The notes under the pieces were generated by a model. The model was not told the origin of the DNA. It saw only the letters and a program-made list of their open reading frames with translations, and did no database searches. Shown one piece after another: positions 55,298 through 62,164 of a stretch of DNA of 64,000 nt. Position 1 is the first letter of the stretch. The number at the start of each line of letters is the position of its first letter. The stretch lies in contig NZ_JACYOF010000017.1 of NCBI RefSeq assembly GCF_014932895.1, forward strand, positions 1 to 64,000. Direction: 5' to 3'. The translations under genes were made by a program, and so were the position numbers. The DNA comes from Bacillus thuringiensis (GTDB taxonomy: Bacteria > Bacillota > Bacilli > Bacillales > Bacillaceae_G).

Positions 55298-55489
55298 TTA
55301 TCCACAAAAAGGTTGCGCTTTCATTAGACAGTAAAGTCGGAATATTAACAACTATATCCACATAGTCCACAATTTTTAGAAAAATATCCACAATTCTAAC
55401 AGTTGACATGTGCTTAAATATATAAATATATTAAAGGTTTTTGAAAATTAATCACAATTCTATTAATTCTGTGGATAAAGTTGTCCACA
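55298..55489. other. Cluster of DnaA boxes in an intergenic region
   Basis: TTATCCACA perfect at 55298-55306 (+) and 55470-55478 (-). One-mismatch copies: ATATCCACA at 55354-55362 and 55384-55392, and TTGTCCACA at 55481-55489. A two-mismatch TAGTCCACA lies at 55363-55371. Five boxes with at most one mismatch in 192 bp of AT-rich non-coding DNA. No origin genes are nearby, so a DnaA-titration or regulatory cluster is the likely role. Confidence 0.75.
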
Positions 55490-55527
55490 ACAAAAAAGTT
55501 CCCTTATGTATAAGGGAACTTTTTTGT
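55403..55527 (+). ncRNA. Candidate short non-coding transcript
   Basis: TTGACA (55403-55408), 18-bp spacer, TATATT (55427-55432), and a strong terminator at 55493-55525, with no reading frame in between. The predicted RNA is about 90 nt (from about 55439) and overlaps two DnaA boxes. The terminator could instead belong to the opposite strand. Confidence 0.35.
55493..55525. terminator. Bidirectional terminator
   Basis: AAAAAAGTTCCCTTA / TAAGGGAACTTTTTT, 15-bp perfect stem with 3-nt loop. Confidence 0.85.
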
Positions 55528-55558
55528 CTATTCTTATTAGTTAGGAAAATTATGTAAT

Positions 55559-55600
55559 GAAAATGAATAATTAGGGGGGAACTTCTAATTATTCATTTTC
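55559..55600 (-). terminator. Long perfect inverted repeat downstream of yfhE-like gene
   Basis: GAAAATGAATAATTAG (55559-55574) and CTAATTATTCATTTTC (55585-55600) form a 16-bp perfect stem with a 10-nt loop. No U-tract follows, so it is either a weak terminator or a structural element. Confidence 0.5.
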
Positions 55601-55603
55601 ACT

Positions 55604-55723
55604 TTAAATGCCTTTTGAGCGATATCCCGCTGCACGATCTGCTTTTCGAAATTCTCGTTGATAGAGAACTTCTTGTGTACTAGATAATGTGTTTTTTGCT
55701 TTGTCGCGTTTCTTTTTATCCAT
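55604..55723 (-). CDS. yfhE: YfhE-family small protein
   Basis: 39 aa, MDKKKRDKAKNTLSSTQEVL then YQREFRKADRAAGYRSKGI. Basic; the STQEV-Y-REF--AD--A pattern matches the short YfhE proteins next to yfhF/recX in bacilli. ATG has GAGGTGATTTGTA upstream. Function unknown, possibly spore-related. I see no adjacent yfhD. Confidence 0.78.
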   Translation of the reverse strand: MDKKKRDKAKNTLSSTQEVLYQREFRKADRAAGYRSKGI

Positions 55724-55833
55724 TACAAATCACCTCGTGTCCTAAAGTCACTATCTATCGTTTCCAAAGACATGGGGTGATATACGTATATATCAAAAGT
55801 ATAATGATTGATTGTTATTTCTGAAAATTTAGA

Positions 55834-56391
55834 TTAAGCTTCTTTTAAGTGATGGGCATCTTGGAATGTTGTATCTCGCATTGTTGCAAGTGTATATTGA
55901 TCTTTTGGAATTTCATATAAGTTATATACTTCTTCATTCGCATTAATTTCATCATAAACGGCTTTTCTTGTTTCGTTTGCTAGATTTACATATTGTAGTT
56001 TTTCGGCAGCTTTAATAGAACGAATATTTATTTTACGAATACGCATAAAGATTGTTTCGATATCTAATTCATAGAAAAGTTCGCTGAAAAATGAATCTTT
56101 CGCTAATTTATTATATCCTTTACCATGATACGGTTTTCCAAGCCATGTTCCAAGAAATCCGGCTTTTTCTTGCACATCAAATAAAGTAATTGTTCCGATA
56201 GGGTTACCCCATTCATCTAAAATTGTGCGTGAAATCAATTCTCCACGCTCTTCGGCTTCAATGGTTTGTTTCGTTAAAAATAAATATTCCTCATAAGAAT
56301 AAGCCTTTTGACGCACAAAAGGGAAGACAGCTGGATCCACCATTAACTCGTATAGAACGTGGCTGTCGTGTAAGTCGCGTTTTTTCAACAT
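55834..56391 (-). CDS. GNAT acetyltransferase, RimJ/RimL-like
   Basis: 185 aa. The acetyl-CoA fold is visible in GTITLFDVQEKAGFLGTWLG, KPYHGKGYNKLAKDSFFSEL and MRIRKINIRSIKAAEKLQYV. Substrate unknown; RimJ/L relatives acetylate ribosomal or other N-termini and small molecules. ATG with GGAGGAG upstream. Immediately downstream of the pseudo-tRNA terminator hairpin on the same strand. Confidence 0.82.
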   Translation of the reverse strand: MLKKRDLHDSHVLYELMVDPAVFPFVRQKAYSYEEYLFLTKQTIEAEERGELISRTILDEWGNPIGTITLFDVQEKAGFLGTWLGKPYHGKGYNKLAKDSFFSELFYELDIETIFMRIRKINIRSIKAAEKLQYVNLANETRKAVYDEINANEEVYNLYEIPKDQYTLATMRDTTFQDAHHLKEA

Positions 56392-56422
56392 ACTAACTCC
56401 TCCTCACACGAGGGTAGCATGA

Positions 56423-56481
56423 CGAAAAAACACCCCACCCTCGAAATTTTTATATCAATCTTAAAAAAATTTCGGGGTGGG
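56423..56481 (-). terminator. Terminator sharing its left arm with the pseudo-tRNA
   Basis: Forward-strand arms 56434-56451 and 56465-56481 pair over 17 bp with one bulged T (56441). On the minus strand T-rich TGTTTTTT follows. Its 5' arm is the 3' strand of the T-stem plus acceptor of the tRNA-like element, so the two folds exclude each other. Confidence 0.8.
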
Positions 56482-56541
56482 AATCGAACCCACTAGAACC
56501 AGTTTATAACGCTGGTGGCGCACCATTTGCCTTCCCCATTC
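56468..56541 (-). ncRNA. Pseudo-tRNA (tRNA-like RNA, non-canonical)
   Basis: Minus strand. A perfect T-arm (GTGGG-TTCGATT-CCCAC, 56493-56477), 5-nt variable region, and anticodon arm CCAGC-GTTATAA-ACTGG (56515-56499) with one C-A mismatch and UAU in the anticodon position. The D-arm is plausible (GGC/GCC around AAATGGT). The acceptor stem is broken: expected GAATGGG against CCCGAAA pairs only at four inner positions, and there is no CCA. From memory, a pseudo-tRNA called tRNA-Other with Fur sites in its leader has been described in B. cereus ATCC 14579; this fits, but I cannot verify identity. Confidence 0.7.
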
Positions 56542-56632
56542 ATCAATTTGAAAATGATAATCACGACACAAATTGATTATGGTTTCATTCAGTTTATAAT
56601 CGTATAATACTTTATCTAGTCAAAAAAATAAA
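56542..56632 (-). promoter_or_regulatory. Leader of pseudo-tRNA: promoter and Fur box
   Basis: On the minus strand TTGACT, 18-bp spacer, TTATAA gives a promoter near 56625-56596. TGAAAATGATAATCA (56548-56562 on plus) matches the 7-1-7 Fur consensus at 12 of 14 positions. Flanking ATCAATTTG / CAAATTGAT (9-bp inverted repeat) can fold with the Fur box in the loop. Confidence 0.65.
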
Positions 56633-57763
56633 CTAGTTTTTTTTATTTTTTTTGTAAATTATTTTTCCGTCAATCATTGTGAGTACAGGCTTGGCTAAAT
56701 AATGGAAAGGATGATGGGTCCATAACACAAGATCAGCGTCTTTTCCAACTTCAATACTTCCAATTCTATCCTCTAAGCGCAAGTTTCGTGCTGGAAGTAT
56801 GGTGATTCCTTCTAAAGCTGTTTTCTCATCTAATCCTTCTCGTACGGCCATAGCAGCACAAACATTTAAATATTGAATCGGGGTATACGGGTGATCTGTT
56901 GTAATCGAAACTTCTATGCCATTTTTTGATAATATATGGTAAGTATCCCATGTTTTATGTTTAAGTTCGATTTTTGAACGTCGTGTAAGAGTAGGACCAA
57001 CTGAAACTTTTAAATTATGTTTTGAAAGCTCATCGACAATAAAGTGTCCCTCTGTACAATGTTCAATACGTAAATCAAGATTGAATTCTGTTGCAAAGCG
57101 AAGAGCGGAGCTAATATCATCTGCGCGGTGAGCGTGGATACGTACCGGTATTTCGCGGCGTAATGCCTTTAAAATAGGGAGCATTCGAAAATCAGCTTCA
57201 TGTCCATAGTGCTGTGCATCATAGAATGATTCACGAAGCAATCCCATAATGCCCATACGTGTTATGGATTCTTTTGTACCGTTACTATGGACCTTTTTAG
57301 GGTTTTCTCCAAAGGCAATTTTTAAACCAGCGGGTTCTTGAATAATCATACGATCAATACAAGTTCCAGCAGTTTTTATTACACAAGTAGTACCCCCGAT
57401 AATATTTTGACTCCCAGGCATAACGTGAACAGTTGTGATCCCATTTTGTACAGCGTCTTGAAATGCAATATCGAAAGGATGGATACCATCTAGAGAACGG
57501 ATATGAGGTGTTGAAACTTCAGATGTTTCATTTGCATCATTACCAGCCCAACCAGTCCCTTCATCATAGAGGCCGAGGTGTGTATGAACATCAATAAATC
57601 CAGGTAAGAGATGAAGAGCCCGTGCATCTATAACTGTCATATCTTGAGTAGGCTGAATAAAAGGTTTAACCTCGGTGATTTGTTCTCCAGTAACGAGTAC
57701 ATCCCCTTGGAGTTTTGGAGATGTAATAGGATACACAATGGCTTGTTTGAGCAATATTTTCAT
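56633..57763 (-). CDS. Metal-dependent amidohydrolase (imidazolonepropionase-like)
   Basis: 376 aa. Amidohydrolase signatures: GFIDVHTHLGLY (HxH metal ligands), IRIHAHRADDI, RIEHCTEGHF, and SITTDHPYTPIQY (catalytic Asp). The C-terminus has GSIEVGKDADLVLW, the usual closing motif. Substrate unknown; related proteins are imidazolonepropionases, prolidases or N-acyl hydrolases. No signal peptide. Start ATG with GAGGTACC-type weak Shine-Dalgarno. Confidence 0.85.
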   Translation of the reverse strand: MKILLKQAIVYPITSPKLQGDVLVTGEQITEVKPFIQPTQDMTVIDARALHLLPGFIDVHTHLGLYDEGTGWAGNDANETSEVSTPHIRSLDGIHPFDIAFQDAVQNGITTVHVMPGSQNIIGGTTCVIKTAGTCIDRMIIQEPAGLKIAFGENPKKVHSNGTKESITRMGIMGLLRESFYDAQHYGHEADFRMLPILKALRREIPVRIHAHRADDISSALRFATEFNLDLRIEHCTEGHFIVDELSKHNLKVSVGPTLTRRSKIELKHKTWDTYHILSKNGIEVSITTDHPYTPIQYLNVCAAMAVREGLDEKTALEGITILPARNLRLEDRIGSIEVGKDADLVLWTHHPFHYLAKPVLTMIDGKIIYKKNKKN

Positions 57764-57875
57764 AGGTACCTCATTTCTATTACTTTGAAATGTTAATGGA
57801 AACTAATACAAAGTAACTGAAAGGTTATTCGTGTAGTAATGCTCCTGATCCTAGAAAATGAAAGTTTTGGAGGGG

Positions 57876-57964
57876 ATAAAGTGAAACTTTAATCAATGGG
57901 GACAGCCTCAGCTGATTATTAGCCCCATCAATTAAGAATTTACGGCCGCAAGTAGCGGGATAAC
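57876..57964 (-). repeat. bcr1 repeat, short form (89 bp)
   Basis: ATAAAGTGAAACTTTAATCA at left; GTAGCGGGATAA at right. The central hairpin is deleted with breakpoints different from the other short copies. Confidence 0.8.
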
Positions 57965-57992
57965 CTCCTCGTAAAACTGTATTTTAGAAGTA

Positions 57993-58898
57993 CTACATTG
58001 TATGCGAGAGTATATTTCGTAATGCATGGTTTACTGTTGGAAATATGAATTGATATCCATGTACAATAGCTTTATTTGGTAATACATGTTGACCTTCTAA
58101 TACGAGTACGCTCATTTCGCCAAGTAAAGCTTGAAGTATAAATGAAGGAACGGGTAGCCAATGAGGTTTTCCTGTTATGGAGGCAATAGTTTCTCCGAAT
58201 GCCTTCATTCTTATTGGTGTGGGAGCTGTAATATTAAGGGGGCCAACTATTTCTTTTTTGTGTATAACAAAGTCAATCATGCGAACAGCATCATCTAAAT
58301 GAATCCATGATAACCATTGGTTTCCAGATCCAATTGTCCCCCCGATATATAATTGATAAGGGAGTAGCATTTTTGAAAAAGCGCCTCCATCTGTCCCTAA
58401 TACGACTCCAAATCTTGCGTAGACAGTCCTTATTCCAAGTGAGTGAGCTTTAGATGCTTCTTGTTCCCATAAATATACTGTATTCGCTAAAAAGTCATCT
58501 CCAGGGTTCGTTTGTCCTTCGGTAAAAGACTCGGATTCAGATGTTCCATAGTATCCAATAGCACTTGCGTTAATAAATGTATGTGGTTTTGTGTTGAGTG
58601 CTTGCAATTGTTTAATGAGTCCTTTTGTTGTTTGAATTCTACTGTTTAAAATTGCTTCTTTTTGTTTTTTTGTCCATCTACTATTAATAGATTCTCCAGC
58701 TAGATTAATAACTACATCAATAGAGGAGAGAGGGAAGGTCTGTAAATCTGGTGTCCATTGTACGTATTGAAGGTTAGGGAGTGAAGTTTCAGCATCTTTT
58801 TTTCGAGTCAGAATGTAAACAGTATATCCTTTTTGAATAAAAAAAGTAGAAAGGTATTTACCGATAAAACCGGTGCCACCGGAAATTGCGATTTTCAC
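57993..58898 (-). CDS. yfhF: TIGR01777-family SDR epimerase/oxidoreductase YfhF
   Basis: 301 aa from GTG 58898 (GAGGAGG 8 nt upstream; B. subtilis YfhF also starts KIAISGGTGFIG). NAD-binding GGTGFIGKYL at residues 6-15; INLAGESINSRWTKKQKEAI is the family hallmark; GYYGTSESESFTE and FGVVLGTDGGAF follow. Predicted sugar-nucleotide or related oxidoreductase; substrate unknown. Its cell-division homologue SulA in cyanobacteria shares the fold. Divergent from recX. Confidence 0.88.
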   Translation of the reverse strand: MKIAISGGTGFIGKYLSTFFIQKGYTVYILTRKKDAETSLPNLQYVQWTPDLQTFPLSSIDVVINLAGESINSRWTKKQKEAILNSRIQTTKGLIKQLQALNTKPHTFINASAIGYYGTSESESFTEGQTNPGDDFLANTVYLWEQEASKAHSLGIRTVYARFGVVLGTDGGAFSKMLLPYQLYIGGTIGSGNQWLSWIHLDDAVRMIDFVIHKKEIVGPLNITAPTPIRMKAFGETIASITGKPHWLPVPSFILQALLGEMSVLVLEGQHVLPNKAIVHGYQFIFPTVNHALRNILSHTM

Positions 58899-58979
58899 AA
58901 TCATTTCCTCCTCATTATATATATTCTTGAAAAACAAAAATGTTCCTCGACTATGTTAAAATAATAGAGAGGTGAGAGT

Positions 58980-59792
58980 ATGGCTGTCATTACAAAAATA
59001 GAAGTGCAAAAACGATCGAAAGAACGATTTAATATTTATATTGATAAAGGTCAAGGTGAAGAGTACGGATTTAGTGTAAATCAAGTAATCTTAATAAAAC
59101 ACGGATTACAAAAAGGCTTAGAAATTGATGAAATAGAGTTAGGAAATATTTTGTACAATGAAGAGGTGCAGAAAGCATATTTACAAGCAATTTCCTATTT
59201 ATCCTATCAAATGAGAACGAAACAAGAAATAGAAGATTTTTTACGAAAAAAAGAAGTGGGACAGGCCATCATCTCTGAAGTCGTTTCGAAATTATTACAT
59301 GATCGATATATTAATGATAAAGAGTACGCCATTTTATATACGCGAACGCAAAGTAATGTGAATCGAAAGGGTCCAACTGTTATAAAAAGAGAGCTGTTAA
59401 ATAAAGGTGTTCAGGATCTAATCATTACACATAGTTTACAAGAGTATCCAAAGGAGAAGCAAATTGAAAATGCTTCGGTTCTTATAGAGAAGAAGAAAAA
59501 ATCTTATCAAAAGCATTCATTTTTACAAATGAAGCTAAAGTTAGACGAAATGCTTGTTCGTAAAGGATATTCTAGAGATGTGATTCAAATTTGTTTGGAA
59601 GAATTGAAAGACGAAAAAGATGACGAACAGCAACAAGAAGCGTTACACTATCATGGGAATAAATATTATGAGAAATATAAGAAGTATGATGGATGGACTT
59701 TCGAAAATAAGATGAAACAAGCGTTATACCGTAAAGGATTCTCTATTGATGAGATAGAGATATTTTTACAAATGAAACGTGAAGAGGGATGA
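58980..59792 (+). CDS. recX: Regulatory protein RecX
   Basis: 270 aa, typical long Bacillus form with three-helix repeats: YLSYQMRTKQEIEDFLRKKE, VVSKLLHDRYINDKEYAILY, KRELLNKGVQ and two further copies. RecX modulates RecA filament assembly during recombination and SOS. ATG with GAGGTGAGAG upstream. yfhH follows 13 nt later. Confidence 0.92.
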   Translation: MAVITKIEVQKRSKERFNIYIDKGQGEEYGFSVNQVILIKHGLQKGLEIDEIELGNILYNEEVQKAYLQAISYLSYQMRTKQEIEDFLRKKEVGQAIISEVVSKLLHDRYINDKEYAILYTRTQSNVNRKGPTVIKRELLNKGVQDLIITHSLQEYPKEKQIENASVLIEKKKKSYQKHSFLQMKLKLDEMLVRKGYSRDVIQICLEELKDEKDDEQQQEALHYHGNKYYEKYKKYDGWTFENKMKQALYRKGFSIDEIEIFLQMKREEG

Positions 59793-59805
59793 GGGGAATA
59801 ATAAG

Positions 59806-60123
59806 ATGAATATGCCAAAACGCTACAGTGAAATGACACAGCATGAGCTTAGGGAAGAAATTGGAGCTTTGAAGGAGCAAGCAGTAAAGGCTGAGCAACT
59901 TGGAATTGTAAATGAATTTGATGTATTAATGAGAAAGATGGCTATGGCTCGTGCTTACATGACTGATATAAACAAATTCCATATTGGTGAAACCTATGAA
60001 TTAGTAGAGGAACCTGGTGTAGTATTTAAAATTACGTACTTCAATGGGGTATTTGCTTGGGGATATAAGCAAAATGATAAGGAAGAGATTGGGATACCAA
60101 TTTCCTTGTTACAAGAAAAATGA
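59806..60123 (+). CDS. yfhH: YfhH family protein
   Basis: 105 aa from ATG 59806 (GAGGGG 9 nt upstream). N-terminal helix pair (YSEMTQHELREEIGALKEQA, VLMRKMAMARAYMTDI), then a small beta domain (FHIGETYELVEEPGVVFKIT). Function unknown. The recX-yfhH order is conserved with B. subtilis. Confidence 0.88.
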   Translation: MNMPKRYSEMTQHELREEIGALKEQAVKAEQLGIVNEFDVLMRKMAMARAYMTDINKFHIGETYELVEEPGVVFKITYFNGVFAWGYKQNDKEEIGIPISLLQEK

Positions 60124-60153
60124 AAACCAGAGAGCTAATATCTCTCTGGTTTT
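60121..60153 (+). terminator. Terminator after yfhH
   Basis: GAAAACCAGAGAG / CTCTCTGGTTTTC, perfect 13-bp stem. Confidence 0.88.
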
Positions 60154-60187
60154 CATCTTTGGTAGGCGTTAAAGGAGATAGGAGATT

Positions 60188-60340
60188 CTAAAATTGGCGT
60201 TTTTTACATTCGTTGGCCAATATAATGAGAGACTGGGTTTGTTGCGTCTGTCCGTTAACTTGCGCTTTCGCATGTTTCGGACGAGTCCACGTATGGTTAA
60301 ATAATTCAGAACGACTATCTAAACGATCACGGTAGCTCAT
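60188..60340 (-). CDS. YpzG-like small protein
   Basis: 50 aa: MSYRDRLDSRSELFNHTWTR, PKHAKAQVNGQTQQTQ, then a hydrophobic tail ending KKRQF. ATG with GAGGTGATAAAG upstream. The WTRPKHAKAQVNG-T--TQ core resembles the YpzG family seen beside spore genes. It lies 37 nt downstream of sspK on the same strand, so both may be forespore-expressed. Confidence 0.7.
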   Translation of the reverse strand: MSYRDRLDSRSELFNHTWTRPKHAKAQVNGQTQQTQSLIILANECKKRQF

Positions 60341-60377
60341 CTTTATCACCTCGTGTAGGAAGTTAATTTATTTTGTA

Positions 60378-60536
60378 CTACTCTTCCTGCTGATTTGCAG
60401 CACGCATACGTTCTTGTGGGTGCGTGTTAATTGTGCCGTTAGGTCGTTTCGAAGCGAAGCGTGATTTCGCCTTCGGCTGACCGTCGATTTTGCTGTTGTT
60501 TTTTGACTCAGACCAAAATTCGGCTTGTTTACCCAT
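60378..60536 (-). CDS. sspK: Small acid-soluble spore protein K
   Basis: 52 aa: [52 protein letters not shown]. The [17 protein letters not shown] core matches SspK (minor SASP made in the forespore). ATG with GGAGGGCG upstream. Location beside recX/yfhH/yfhJ matches B. subtilis. Expression by forespore sigma-G is expected, though I did not find a clear promoter. Confidence 0.88.
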
Positions 60537-60633
60537 TGCGAACGCCCTCCTCATCATCAGTTGATACCTCTTTAAGAAGTATCAATTATAGAATGTGCAA
60601 AATAGAAGAAACTATCCTTTAGAAATGAAGGGA

Positions 60634-60721
60634 ATAAAGTGAAACTTTAACCAGTTGTTTTTTCATCCCCCATTGATTATTAGCCCGCACCAATCAGGCT
60701 GCCCAAAAATAGTGGGATAAA
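60634..60721 (-). repeat. bcr1 repeat, short form (88 bp) directly upstream of yfhJ
   Basis: ATAAAGTGAAACTTTAACCA at left, AGTGGGATAAA at right, central hairpin missing. The right end lies about 8 bp before the yfhJ Shine-Dalgarno. Confidence 0.82.
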
Positions 60722-60742
60722 TAGATAAAAGGAGATTAGAAT

Positions 60743-61009
60743 ATGAATGATATTTACGAAACATTAACGAAAGAACTATTAGACAAAAATGACAAACTTT
60801 CTTACGCGCAAGCTCGTGCGTGGGTTGAATTACTGTGGGAAGACTTTCAAACAACTTATGCGAAATCAGGTCGTTACCAAGGTGATGAAATGACTGAGCA
60901 AGTAGTACGAACATGGATTAATAATCATGGAGCACGTCTTCATGAAATGCGTACAAATAATCCGAAATATAGCCATTTAATTAATCAAGAAGACCATTTA
61001 AAACATTAA
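60743..61009 (+). CDS. yfhJ: YfhJ (WVELL) protein
   Basis: 88 aa; the family signature ARAWVELLWEDFQTTYAKSG is present. Function unknown. ATG with AAAAGGAGA upstream. A bcr1 copy sits immediately before the ribosome-binding site, so the promoter must be inside or beyond the repeat. Confidence 0.88.
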   Translation: MNDIYETLTKELLDKNDKLSYAQARAWVELLWEDFQTTYAKSGRYQGDEMTEQVVRTWINNHGARLHEMRTNNPKYSHLINQEDHLKH

Positions 61010-61035
61010 AAAAAGCGACTTAAGTCGCTTTTTTT
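61008..61035. terminator. Bidirectional terminator
   Basis: AAAAAAGCGACTT / AAGTCGCTTTTTT palindromic hairpin between convergent genes. Confidence 0.85.
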
Positions 61036-62014
61036 AATGTGGGAGCAATTCCAGTTTCTTTCGAAGTTTTTCTTCACTAAAAATCCATCCTGTATAGGAG
61101 CTAATAATATTTAAATTGTGATCGAGTTGAACGATTGCGACGAATGGATAATAATCTTTACTTCGATATCGCAAATCGATGAATCGAATTTCATAATAGT
61201 TATCATAATCAAAAATATCCCAGCGATATACAGGAGAAAAAGATAAGAAGGCCGAGATGTTTTCATCTTGCTTAGCTGCTCGCATAATAGCGTTATCTGG
61301 GAACGGTACCCGATCGAACTTATCGTATATCATAATGTTACCACGATGCCATCTCGCAACGTAGTAATAATCACTTGTAACAACTGCTAAATGATAATGA
61401 TAAAATCGGTAAGAAGGAGAAATGATTATCCTCTCAACATTTTTGAAACGTTTGTGTACAACGCTTCTTATATTTCTATGCATCATAATTCGTCCGATAT
61501 AGTAAACAATCATTAATATATAAGCTGCTAAGGCTGTATACCCTTTATGGGAACCTACGAGCATACAAGCAATTGCAAGTATATGGATAAAGAAAATTAC
61601 GGTATCAAACGTATTAATTATGCCGAGTGCGACCCATTTTTTTGTAAAAGGCCGTAATGCCTGTGTACCGTAGGCGTTGAAAATATCTACAAAGACGTGA
61701 AGAAAGACAGCGATAAATGACCAAAGTAGTAGATGAAGATATGGAGCATCTAAAAAGAAGGCAAAAGAGATGCCGCTTATAAGGAATGACCAAAGGATTA
61801 CTGCAGGAATGGAATGAGTAATTCCGCGATGATTTCTTATATATTTAGCGTTATTACGCAATTTTAAAACTGTATCAATATCAGGAATATTGGAACCAGC
61901 AATTGTAGCAAGCATAACTGCTTGTGGCCCAATATCACTTTGCGCTATAGCTGGGTCTAATGTTGCTAAACTACCTAAAGTGACACCCATAACAAGGTGA
62001 GTGGCTGTGTCCAT
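61034..62014 (-). CDS. yfhP: Membrane-bound metal-dependent hydrolase YfhP (YdjM/LexA-binding family)
   Basis: 326 aa from ATG 62014 (GGAGGTGG upstream). N-terminal DUF457-type motif MDTATHLVMGVTLGSLATLD, SNIPDIDTVLKLRNN, and HRGITHSIPA with metal-binding His residues. Four membrane spans to about residue 180, then a soluble C-terminal domain of unknown function. B. subtilis YfhP is described as a regulator/hydrolase. Divergent from mutY as in B. subtilis. Confidence 0.88.
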   Translation of the reverse strand: MDTATHLVMGVTLGSLATLDPAIAQSDIGPQAVMLATIAGSNIPDIDTVLKLRNNAKYIRNHRGITHSIPAVILWSFLISGISFAFFLDAPYLHLLLWSFIAVFLHVFVDIFNAYGTQALRPFTKKWVALGIINTFDTVIFFIHILAIACMLVGSHKGYTALAAYILMIVYYIGRIMMHRNIRSVVHKRFKNVERIIISPSYRFYHYHLAVVTSDYYYVARWHRGNIMIYDKFDRVPFPDNAIMRAAKQDENISAFLSFSPVYRWDIFDYDNYYEIRFIDLRYRSKDYYPFVAIVQLDHNLNIISSYTGWIFSEEKLRKKLELLPH

Positions 62015-62164
62015 AGAAATCCACCTCCGTTTTTTTATTAATGTAACTCTTTTTATTCGATACCTCAAGTCCTTTGCCTTCTATTTCCTATATCATCTTA
62101 CTTAAATTTTTTCCTAAAATCTTTATAATAGTACGTATATGCAAAAAAATGAGGAGGATCAAGT

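Noticed and set aside
55298-55489. Chromosomal origin of replication
   Set aside because: No dnaA/dnaN or other origin genes and no long AT-rich unwinding element beside the boxes.
56468-56541. Functional isoleucine tRNA (UAU anticodon)
   Set aside because: Acceptor stem pairs only at inner positions, anticodon stem has a mismatch and the 3' half is built into a terminator, so a pseudo-tRNA is more likely.
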